Positions 1 to 5,486 of a stretch of DNA of 5,486 bases are shown here, in pieces; position 1 is the stretch's first letter, and each line of letters opens with the position of its first letter. The notes under the pieces are model-generated. The model was not told the origin of the DNA. It searched no databases and saw only the letters and a program-made list of their open reading frames with translations. Source of the DNA: Bacteroidales bacterium (lineage in GTDB: Bacteria > Bacteroidota > Bacteroidia > Bacteroidales > JALTDM01); contig JALTEO010000398.1 in assembly GCA_027073875.1 (NCBI GenBank), forward strand, positions 1-5,486, written 5' to 3'. The translations under genes were made by a program, and so were the position numbers.

Positions 1-655
1 AATGATTAAGTAATTCCAGTTCTTTTGTTATTTCTTCTTGCTCTCCGGCTTGCAGGTTGGCTTTTTCCAACTGGTCAAATTGAAATTGCAGATAATCTTT
101 TTCTTGTTGCCATGCGGCAGCATTTTTCTTAAGTGTTTCCAGTTCTTGTTTTACCTGTGTGTATTGGGCTAATTTATTCTGATAGGCAGTAAGCAATTCA
201 TCGGTATCTGCCAGAGAATCTAATATACTAAGCTGAAAATCAGGATTGTTTAGCCATAGATTATCGTTTTGTGAATGGATGTCAAGAAGATGGTCGCCAA
301 TAATTTTTAGTGCAGACACATTAACGGGTGTATCGTTGACAAATCCACGGGTTTTCCCGTTTGGTAAAATTTCCCGACGGATAATTGTTTCATCGGCATA
401 GTCTAAATTATTTTCTTCAAAAAGGGATTTTAGATGAAAATTTTTAATCGTAAAAGTGGCCTCTAAAATGGTTTTCTCGCTTTCCACTTTGTTGATTTTT
501 CCCGATGCTCTGTTGCCGAGAAGTAATGAGAGTGCACCTAAGAAAATGGATTTTCCGGCACCTGTTTCTCCTGTAACAACACTAAATCCGGAATGAAAAT
601 CAACATCAATATTGTCAATAAGAACAAAGTTTTTTATGGAAAGATGTTTAAGCAT
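1..655 (-). CDS. recN: DNA repair protein RecN, N-terminal part (cut by left edge)
   Basis: RecN is an SMC-like ATPase of the cytoplasm that acts in recombinational repair of double-strand breaks. The 218 codons seen here start at ATG 655-653 with MLKHLSIKNFVLID, the usual RecN opening. A Walker A motif, GETGAGKS, lies at residues 29-36 and is followed by the family's GALSLLLGNRAS stretch. The segment RREILPNGKTRGFVND (about 93-108) and the Q-loop-like LDIHSQ (124-129) follow in the expected order. From about residue 154 the sequence becomes a charged, heptad-like coiled coil that includes QFDQLEKANLQAGEQEE (192-208), a typical RecN stretch. The rest of the coiled coil, Walker B and the C-terminal ATPase half lie beyond the window. 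The start sits 8 bases after the hydrolase stop, with no Shine-Dalgarno sequence between them. No frameshift is visible, and I am very sure of the family. Confidence 0.97.
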   Translation of the reverse strand, partial: MLKHLSIKNFVLIDNIDVDFHSGFSVVTGETGAGKSIFLGALSLLLGNRASGKINKVESEKTILEATFTIKNFHLKSLFEENNLDYADETIIRREILPNGKTRGFVNDTPVNVSALKIIGDHLLDIHSQNDNLWLNNPDFQLSILDSLADTDELLTAYQNKLAQYTQVKQELETLKKNAAAWQQEKDYLQFQFDQLEKANLQAGEQEEITKELELLNH

Positions 656-663
656 AAAGTTAG

Positions 664-1470
664 TTAAGTTATAGAATTTACTTTGTTTAAGAATTCTGTA
701 ATTGTTTCTATTGTCTTATCTTCTTCTTCGATAAATCCCATATGTCCTGAATTTTTCAAGATGCAAGGAGTAATGTTGTCGGAAAGCTCAAAATGTGCTT
801 TAGATACGGAGAAAGGAATGAAATTATCTTTTTCTCCTGCAATCATTAATACGGGGAAGACTGATTTACTTAAAAAATCGGTAAAGTCTGTTCGTTCTTT
901 CATCCCGTTAAGAGCTGCAATAATCCCCTTTTCCGGTGTTTCGGAAGCAATTTTTTTTAGTTGCTCAATCCGGTGTACAAATTTAGGAATATTCTCCGGT
1001 GCAAAAGTTTCCGGAACATGTTGACCGGTAACCATTTCTTTTTTGCCATTGAGGATAAGTTCTATAATGCGTTGACGAGCTACTTTTTTATCCTGTGTAT
1101 CGGCTTTGGCAGAGGAATGGAGTAGAATTAGACTTTTTATTGTTTTCGGATAGTCGTGAGCATAGCGTAAAGCAACATAACCACCCATGGAATGTCCCAA
1201 GAGATGAACACCGGAAAGGTGCAGATGATTTAGAACATGGTTGACTGCTTGTGCCATTTGTTGCATGGTATGGGTTTCGCCGAGAATTCCGGTTTTGCCA
1301 TGACCTAATAAATCAATACTGATTACCTGAAAGTTTTCAGCCAATTTTTCTGAGAAACTACCCCATACGGCAATGGATTCAAGATAACCATGCAACAAAA
1401 CTAAAGGCGTTCCTTTACCTAAAATATTGTATCTCAAAGGAATATCTTGATAGTTGATGATTGTTTCCAT
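664..1470 (-). CDS. alpha/beta-fold hydrolase, substrate unknown
   Basis: This is a complete 268-residue single-domain alpha/beta hydrolase, a normal length for the family, with no signal peptide, so probably cytoplasmic. The oxyanion-hole segment LVLLHGYLES (24-33, His27-Gly28) comes first, then SIDLLGHGKT (51-60). The nucleophile elbow GHSMGG puts the catalytic serine at 94. The acid is probably Asp215 in AGEKDNFIP, and the base is His243 in NSGHMGFIEE, so the Ser-Asp-His triad is intact. The region around 120-200 is the variable cap that sets specificity. The overall look is that of the enol-lactonase / haloperoxidase-like / esterase group, but the substrate cannot be told from sequence. 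The ATG at 1470-1468 precedes the family's first strand by a normal distance and has no clear ribosome binding site. The gene is first of a probable two-gene unit with recN, which begins 8 bases after its TAA. That link is positional and does not show a role in repair. Confidence 0.94.
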   Translation of the reverse strand: METIINYQDIPLRYNILGKGTPLVLLHGYLESIAVWGSFSEKLAENFQVISIDLLGHGKTGILGETHTMQQMAQAVNHVLNHLHLSGVHLLGHSMGGYVALRYAHDYPKTIKSLILLHSSAKADTQDKKVARQRIIELILNGKKEMVTGQHVPETFAPENIPKFVHRIEQLKKIASETPEKGIIAALNGMKERTDFTDFLSKSVFPVLMIAGEKDNFIPFSVSKAHFELSDNITPCILKNSGHMGFIEEEDKTIETITEFLNKVNSIT

Positions 1471-1579
1471 TTCCGAAAGTTTTTACAAATATCACAAAAT
1501 ATTTTAATGGGACTTCTAATAATTCTTATATTTTTCCGAGGGATGAATAGCGTGGAAACGGAAAAAGATTTCAAAAAAA

Positions 1580-1656
1580 CCGTCTTTGCAAACGAATTTA
1601 GAAAGCGTGGCAATCTGTTCTACTATTGAGATTTCCCCCTTTGGTCGAAATGACGG
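1580..1656. repeat. probable dispersed palindromic intergenic repeat, degenerate copy
   Basis: The 77-base element is bounded by the inverted termini CCGTC (1580-1584) and GACGG (1652-1656). Inside are a TTGC...GGCAA inverted pair around 1587-1613 and a stem of ATTTC (1631-1635) with GAAAT (1647-1651) enclosing a C-rich loop. From memory, this pattern resembles small non-coding repeats found between genes in many bacterial genomes, which open with CGTCATTGCGAG-like ends and contain GCGTGGCAATC-like and GGTCGAAATGACGG-like parts. In the minus frame it translates as SFRPKGEIS, a string I associate with spurious proteins predicted over such repeats. Only one copy is in the window, so repetition in the genome is inferred. 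It could instead be a one-off structured spacer. Confidence 0.5.
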
Positions 1657-1669
1657 GAAAAACAAGAAA

Positions 1670-1690
1670 CCACACGATACAATCGTGTGG
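1670..1690. repeat. perfect inverted repeat, 9-bp arms with 3-base loop
   Basis: CCACACGAT (1670-1678) and ATCGTGTGG (1682-1690) are exact reverse complements around the loop ACA. On the minus strand the hairpin is followed by the T-rich tract TTTCTTGTTTTT (1669-1658), so it looks like an intrinsic terminator for leftward transcription. No minus-strand gene ends here, since the hydrolase begins further left. It could stop antisense transcription coming through the lipoprotein gene, be an operator for a dimeric regulator, or be part of the adjacent repeat. The hairpin itself is seen directly. Its role is not known. Confidence 0.6.
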
Positions 1691-1801
1691 CAACATGGAT
1701 AAAGTATGCAATAACTGTGCAAAGTTTTCTTATATAGAGACTTATTCTTTTTTGTTGAAAACTTTTTATGAACTTAACGGTTTAATGCAAAGATAGATTA
1801 T

Positions 1802-1809
1802 TACTTTCG
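1802..1809 (+). promoter_or_regulatory. candidate -7 promoter element of the transglutaminase-like lipoprotein gene
   Basis: TACTTTCG matches five of the six fixed positions of the Bacteroidota primary-sigma -7 consensus TANNTTTG and is followed by TGGG. It would place transcription start near 1815, about 12 bases before the ATG at 1827. The expected -33 TTG-type element near 1776-1783 is not clear. If this is the promoter, the in-frame GTG at 1809 lies within it and cannot be the translation start. Confidence 0.35.
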
Positions 1810-1826
1810 TGGGAAATTCAGAATCA

Positions 1827-3389
1827 ATGAAAAACTACATTTTTATTATTGCCATTATTTCAACAATGTTTTCTTGTAAGCAATATACAAGTTCAATTCC
1901 GGATGCGGTGCAAACTGTTTTAGATTCGGCAAAACAAAATAAAGTTGAGTTAGAGAAAGTAATAAATCATTACAAAGAAATTAATGATGAACAAAAATTA
2001 AAAGCCGCTTATTTTTTAATTGAAAATATGGAAGGGCAGTGTTATGCAAAAGCAAAATTAGTTGATACAACAGGTGCCAGAGTAAAATTTAATGTGCTTG
2101 ATTATAAAGACTATAATGCTATGGTTGCCGCTTGGGATTCTATCGAAAATATTATTGGTCCCATAGATTACACAAGAGACACATTAATTTTTGATATTTA
2201 TACGATTAAAGCTGATTTTTTAATTGAAAATATTGACCTCGCTTTTGAAGCATGGAAAAAACCTTGGGCAAAGCAATTAACTTTTGATGAGTTTTGTGAA
2301 TATGTGTTACCTTACCGTTCTAGTAATGAACCACTTGAAAATTGGCGAAAACAACTGTTTGATAGATATGCATGGGTTGAAGATTCTGTGAAGGATAGTA
2401 GCGACCCGATTGAAGCTTGTTCCAAAATAAATTCAGAAATACATTCTTGGTTTAGTTTCGATTCTCGTTTTTATCGTCATCCAACCGATTTAGGGTTAAG
2501 CCAAATGCTCGACTATAAGATGGGTAGATGCGAAGATATGACAAACCTTGCAATTTATGCAATGCGTTCTCAAGGGATACCTGTAATGAGCGACTATACA
2601 CCGGCTTGGCCAAATACAGGAAACAATCATGCTTGGAATGCAACGCTTACAAAAGAAGGCAAAGTTGTAATTTTTATGGGAGGTGAAAAAAATCCGTATG
2701 ATTATAAGTTGGAAAACAAAAAAGCAAAAGTTTATCGTAAAACATTTAGCCGTCAGAAAAACAGCTTAGCAATGATAGCTCCTGATTATGAAGATATTCC
2801 GGGTTGGTTATCAGGGGCGCATTACATTGATGTTACGAAAGATTATATTGATGTCGTTGATGTTGTTTTACCTTTAACGCGTGAGAAACCGGACAGTTGT
2901 GATTATGCATACCTATATGTATTTAATTCAGGTGAATGGAAAGCAATTCACTGGGGGACAATTGACAGTAATAATGTAGCAACTTTTACCGATATGGGAA
3001 AAGATATTGCCTATTTACCTGTGTATTACAAAAATGGCAAGTATATCGTTGCAGGCAATCAGTTTATTTTAAATAATGATGGTTCAATATCAGAAAATGT
3101 GGCAGATACAATAAATACAATAAATATTGATTTATATTCAACAACTAAAAAAGTTACAAAACTAACCACCGATGAAATTGAGAAAGCAAGTTTTAAAGAT
3201 GGGGCGGAATATGAACTATTTTATTGGAATGATAAGTGGGTAAAATTGTCATCAAAAATTGCAAAAGGAGATAAGCCGCTTCATTTTGAAAATGTACCGA
3301 GTAATGCATTACTTTGGCTTGTTAAAAAAGATGGTAAAAAAGATGAACGCATTTTCACAATTGTTGATGGTCGTGTGAAATGGTGGTAA
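1827..3389 (+). CDS. lipoprotein with transglutaminase-like Cys/His domain
   Basis: This is a 520-residue predicted lipoprotein. The ATG at 1827 is preferred over an in-frame GTG at 1809, because from 1827 the protein opens with a short basic start (MKN), a hydrophobic core and the loose lipobox MFSC, with Cys17 the lipidated residue. No acidic surface-export signal follows the cysteine, so the side of the outer membrane is open. A helical N-terminal part includes KPWAKQLTFDEFCEYVLPYR (about 145-164), a stretch I associate with Bacteroidota members of this family. The transglutaminase-like core spans about 192-274, with the nucleophile Cys235 in GRCEDM and His268 in NHAWN. There is no aspartate at the usual distance after the histidine. 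Glu287 in FMGGE or Asp292 might replace it. Two beta-rich C-terminal parts follow, including LPVYYKNGKYIVAG (about 397-410). The family is papain-like, and a protease, amidase or cross-linking role is possible, so the substrate is unknown. The gene appears monocistronic and convergent with the OmpA-family gene. Confidence 0.9.
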   Translation: MKNYIFIIAIISTMFSCKQYTSSIPDAVQTVLDSAKQNKVELEKVINHYKEINDEQKLKAAYFLIENMEGQCYAKAKLVDTTGARVKFNVLDYKDYNAMVAAWDSIENIIGPIDYTRDTLIFDIYTIKADFLIENIDLAFEAWKKPWAKQLTFDEFCEYVLPYRSSNEPLENWRKQLFDRYAWVEDSVKDSSDPIEACSKINSEIHSWFSFDSRFYRHPTDLGLSQMLDYKMGRCEDMTNLAIYAMRSQGIPVMSDYTPAWPNTGNNHAWNATLTKEGKVVIFMGGEKNPYDYKLENKKAKVYRKTFSRQKNSLAMIAPDYEDIPGWLSGAHYIDVTKDYIDVVDVVLPLTREKPDSCDYAYLYVFNSGEWKAIHWGTIDSNNVATFTDMGKDIAYLPVYYKNGKYIVAGNQFILNNDGSISENVADTINTINIDLYSTTKKVTKLTTDEIEKASFKDGAEYELFYWNDKWVKLSSKIAKGDKPLHFENVPSNALLWLVKKDGKKDERIFTIVDGRVKWW

Positions 3390-3418
3390 CGGCAAATTTA
3401 CAAAACTTCTAATTTGTC

Positions 3419-3442
3419 AGTAGTGTTCTCGGTAGTGTCCTC
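3419..3442. repeat. 12-base near-tandem duplication
   Basis: AGTAGTGTTCTC (3419-3430) is followed at once by GGTAGTGTCCTC (3431-3442), identical at 10 of 12 positions. It lies 30 bases after the lipoprotein stop. It may be a small slippage duplication or a scar from a lost element. Two short copies allow no firmer statement. Confidence 0.4.
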
Positions 3443-3498
3443 TTTTTATTGGTATTACTTAATCGGGATTTCCCACATTTCCAACCCTTTATTCATCG

Positions 3499-3539
3499 CA
3501 CATTCATACAATTCACAAAGTTCTTGTATGAATAATGTG
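3499..3539. repeat. imperfect inverted repeat with 10-bp perfect core arms
   Basis: ATTCATACAA (3502-3511) and TTGTATGAAT (3524-3533) are exact reverse complements around a 12-base loop. The stem continues outwards by CAC (3499-3501) pairing with GTG (3537-3539) past a three-base bulge. No T-run follows directly on either strand, so it is not a standard intrinsic terminator by itself. It may help stop or protect the converging transcripts, or be a remnant of a repeat. Confidence 0.5.
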
Positions 3540-3542
3540 AGT

Positions 3543-3580
3543 TAAGATTTCTTTAAAAAATCTTAGTTTCTATTTGTTTT
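3543..3580 (+). terminator. candidate intrinsic terminator of the lipoprotein gene
   Basis: TAAGATTT (3543-3550) pairs with AAATCTTA (3558-3565), and the inner TTT and AAA extend the stem past one mismatch. The following 15 bases on the plus strand (3566-3580) are 11 T. The stem is almost all A/T and lies 154 bases past the lipoprotein stop, which weakens the call. The minus-strand side lacks a T tail, so it would mainly serve the rightward transcript. Confidence 0.4.
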
Positions 3581-3660
3581 CTGTGATTTATACCAACCCG
3601 TTATCAAGATAATTAATATAAAGGCTTAAATATATGCAAAATGAGCCATATCTAAAAAAA

Positions 3661-5486
3661 TTATTCATGTATTATCTTCAATTCCACCCGCCGGTTTTTG
3701 GCTCTGCCTTCATCAGTGTTATTATCTGCTATAGGAAATTTATCAGCATATCCTTTTGCAACCATTCGTGATTTATCTATTCCATTTTTTGCCAAATAAT
3801 TCATCACTGCTTTAGCCCTGTTTTCCGATAATGGTTGATTGGTTGCCAATGATGATATATTATCTGTATGACCGGAAATTTCAATCGTAACACTAGGATT
3901 ATCTTTCAAGAATTTCACCACACGGTTTAGCGTAGCGTATGATTCCGGTTTCAACAGTGCTTTAGCATAGTCAAAATAAACATTTTTTAATATCGTCTTA
4001 GCATCTGCTTTTAAAGATTGCAACTTAATATTTTTCGTTATTTTCCCAAAGTCATAATGTTTGGAGGTATTAAAGTTCTCGGTATAAGACAAATAATTAT
4101 CTTTTTTAACAAACATAGCATAATCCTTTCCTGCCGGCAACGAAATCAAATATTCTCCTGTTTCTTTATCGGAGTGATAGTTACCTATGTTTTTATCGGC
4201 ATCTGCATCGTAAATTTCAATATCGGCTTGTATAGGATTACCTTGGTTATCGGTAATTTTCCCTTGCAACAAAGCTAACCCTTTGTCATTCTTGTTTTTA
4301 ACACCCGTTGGGAAATTAATAACAAAAATATCCTTCCCACCCGTACCATCTTTTCTAACAGATGAATAAAAACCTTGTTTTCCATCGGCTGTAACCACAA
4401 AAAAGATATCATCATCGGGAGAGTTTATAGGAAATCCTATATTTTTCGGTTCTGTCCAGTTTCCATTTTTATCTTTTACCGAATAAAAAATATCGTAGCC
4501 ACCCATCGTATTGTGTCCCTCCGAGCTAAAATAAAGGGTTTTCCCGTCGGGATGAATAAATACACCATCTTCGTTGTATTTCGTATTGATTTTATCACCA
4601 AGATTTTTCGCTTCACCCCAAACACCGTTCTCATCGCGTGATACCACATAAATATCACGCCCCCCATAACCACCTTTCCTATCGCTAACAAAATAAAGTG
4701 TCTTATTATCAGAAGAAAGTGATGCCGAATTTTCGTGAGCCGGTGAATTGATTGGTGCAGGTAAAGCAACCGGTTCCGACCACTTATTTCCGCTAAGTCT
4801 GGAGGTAAAAATATCACCGCCATTGACACTGCCACGATAAATATAAAGTTCTTGTCCATCAGGAGAGATACCAACTGTTGCATCATGCATTGGTGTATTA
4901 ATAGGTGGACCTATATTCTTGGGAGTTTCCCACTGATAACCTTTTTTATGTGTAACATATATATCTTCAAATGGCTGAAAATCATTAAGGTCTTGTTTCC
5001 CTCCGGTAGAACCCTTGCGTCGCGAAGTAAAATACATCGTTTTACCGTCAGCAGTAATAACAGGACCATATTCAGAAGCTTCGGAATTGATATTTTTTAA
5101 GTTTACAACCATTCCTTCTGTTGGATTAGCCATTAATAATATGCCATTATTGCATTCCGATATTTTTTTCTCTATTAAATCTGTCTTTTCGTATAATTCA
5201 TTGGGCGATAAAGATATCTTGTATTCGTGGTACTCTTTTTTGGCTTCTTTAAACTTGTAATTATACTGGTATGCTTGCCCTAACATAAAATGTATTTCTT
5301 TTGAAAATTCAGGATCCAACGCAAACGACTTTTTCAAATATTCTAATGCCTTGCCCTTATATATGGAATGTAGATAACAGTTACCAATCATAAAATTCAA
5401 TTCGGCATTATCAGGATTAAATTCATTAGCAGGAAGAAGATAATTTAAAGCAATATTATAAATATCTTGTTCGTAATAATCTCGCC
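3661..5486 (-). CDS. OmpA-family envelope protein with TPR, PD40 propeller and CRD-like domains (PorE-like); N-terminus beyond right edge
   Basis: The frame is open to the right edge: the codons upstream of a possible TTG at 5400 continue a tetratricopeptide repeat, so the gene starts outside the window. Of the 607 residues visible (numbered from the edge), TPR helices fill about 5-90. Five PD40-type propeller strands follow, each built on a (T/S)xDGKxxYFxS-like core, with D-I-Y/F motifs such as GGRDIYVV and GGYDIFYS, over about 135-392. A carboxypeptidase-regulatory-like beta domain (LLQGKITDNQGNPI onward) spans about 404-475. The OmpA_C peptidoglycan-binding domain spans about 495-607, with ISGHTDN, LSENRAKAV and GRAKNRRVEL. 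Asp541 and Arg556 are 15 apart, like the diaminopimelate-binding pair Asp271/Arg286 of Acinetobacter OmpA. This domain order and five-unit propeller match PorE, the type IX secretion protein tying the machine to peptidoglycan. Many Bacteroidota paralogues share it, so orthology is unproven. It is expected in the periplasm at the outer membrane, probably as a lipoprotein, but that end is unseen. Confidence 0.95.
   Translation of the reverse strand, partial: RDYYEQDIYNIALNYLLPANEFNPDNAELNFMIGNCYLHSIYKGKALEYLKKSFALDPEFSKEIHFMLGQAYQYNYKFKEAKKEYHEYKISLSPNELYEKTDLIEKKISECNNGILLMANPTEGMVVNLKNINSEASEYGPVITADGKTMYFTSRRKGSTGGKQDLNDFQPFEDIYVTHKKGYQWETPKNIGPPINTPMHDATVGISPDGQELYIYRGSVNGGDIFTSRLSGNKWSEPVALPAPINSPAHENSASLSSDNKTLYFVSDRKGGYGGRDIYVVSRDENGVWGEAKNLGDKINTKYNEDGVFIHPDGKTLYFSSEGHNTMGGYDIFYSVKDKNGNWTEPKNIGFPINSPDDDIFFVVTADGKQGFYSSVRKDGTGGKDIFVINFPTGVKNKNDKGLALLQGKITDNQGNPIQADIEIYDADADKNIGNYHSDKETGEYLISLPAGKDYAMFVKKDNYLSYTENFNTSKHYDFGKITKNIKLQSLKADAKTILKNVYFDYAKALLKPESYATLNRVVKFLKDNPSVTIEISGHTDNISSLATNQPLSENRAKAVMNYLAKNGIDKSRMVAKGYADKFPIADNNTDEGRAKNRRVELKIIHE

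Larger units (their letters stand above)
1471..1826. other. divergent intergenic region with repeats and promoters
   Basis: This 356-base stretch separates two genes read away from each other, so it must hold promoters for both. I see no convincing gene in it. Short open frames on either strand, including a 68-codon minus-strand frame over 1516-1722, translate the repeat sequence and have no protein character. Three short units resemble each other: GCGTGGAAAC at 1550-1559, GCGTGGCAAT at 1605-1614 and GTGTGGCAAC at 1685-1694. They suggest that repeat DNA covers more of the region than the two elements annotated separately. For the leftward hydrolase, the minus-strand octamer GATATTTG at 1486-1493 fits five of the six fixed positions of the Bacteroidota -7 consensus TANNTTTG. 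No good upstream element is seen, so that promoter is weakly supported. Confidence 0.6.
3390..3660. other. intergenic region between two convergent genes
   Basis: This 271-base spacer lies between the ends of the rightward lipoprotein gene and the leftward OmpA-family gene, so it should hold terminators rather than promoters. It contains a near-tandem repeat, a long imperfect stem-loop and an A/T-rich hairpin with a T-rich tail, each listed separately. The OmpA-family stop is followed on the minus strand directly by seven T residues (3660-3654), but no stable stem precedes them in the spacer. I see no RNA gene or convincing coding region. Confidence 0.6.

Noticed and set aside
683..1024. Plus-strand open frame of 113 codons inside the hydrolase gene
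   Set aside because: It is antisense to an alpha/beta hydrolase with an intact triad, and its translation has no recognisable protein character.
1447..1629. Plus-strand 60-codon frame overlapping the hydrolase start
   Set aside because: It begins antisense in the hydrolase and ends within the repeat, with no protein-like features.
1516..1722. Minus-strand 68-codon frame in the divergent intergenic region
   Set aside because: It is mostly a translation of the palindromic repeat and hairpin, and has no domain or conserved start context.
1471..1826. CRISPR array or tRNA in the intergenic region
   Set aside because: There are no regularly spaced identical repeats, only three divergent short units 55 and 80 bases apart, and no cloverleaf or T-loop-like sequence.
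4476..4886. Minus-strand 136-codon frame within the OmpA-family gene
   Set aside because: It is an out-of-frame shadow of the PD40 propeller region; the main frame carries all the recognisable motifs.
5398..5400. TTG as the start codon of the OmpA-family gene
   Set aside because: The frame stays open to the right edge and the upstream codons complete a TPR helix, so the real start is outside the window.
1..5486. A new defence or mobile system spanning the window
   Set aside because: The genes are a repair protein, a generic hydrolase and two envelope proteins in three separate transcription units. No integrase, intact transposase, nuclease or toxin-antitoxin pair is visible.

Overview
The window looks like chromosomal DNA from a member of the Bacteroidota (Bacteroidales or a related order). 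The signs are an AT-rich genome, starts without Shine-Dalgarno sequences, a Bacteroidota-style -7 promoter motif, a lipoprotein with a loose lipobox, and a TPR / PD40-propeller / carboxypeptidase-regulatory-like / OmpA_C protein of a type that is abundant in this phylum. The genus cannot be told from the sequence.

Layout, left to right. Positions 1-655 (minus) hold the first 218 codons of the DNA-repair ATPase gene recN, which runs off the left edge. Positions 664-1470 (minus) hold a complete alpha/beta-hydrolase gene that ends 8 bases before the recN start, so the two are probably co-transcribed leftwards. Positions 1471-1826 are a divergent intergenic region. It carries a degenerate copy of what looks like a dispersed palindromic repeat, a separate perfect 9-bp-arm hairpin, and a likely promoter for the next gene. 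Positions 1827-3389 (plus) encode a lipoprotein with a transglutaminase-like cysteine-histidine domain. Positions 3390-3660 separate two convergent genes and hold AT-rich stem-loops, one a candidate terminator. Positions 3661-5486 (minus) are a large OmpA-family envelope protein whose N-terminus lies beyond the right edge.

There is no shared pathway. RecN is a housekeeping repair protein and the hydrolase has no assignable substrate. The transglutaminase-like lipoprotein and the OmpA-family protein are both envelope proteins but face each other and are separately transcribed. The OmpA-family protein has the domain order of PorE, a type IX secretion system component, but Bacteroidota carry many paralogues with this order, so the assignment is tentative. 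I see no convincing new multi-gene system. The items most worth checking are the non-canonical catalytic triad of the transglutaminase-like protein, the intergenic repeat, and the PorE question.
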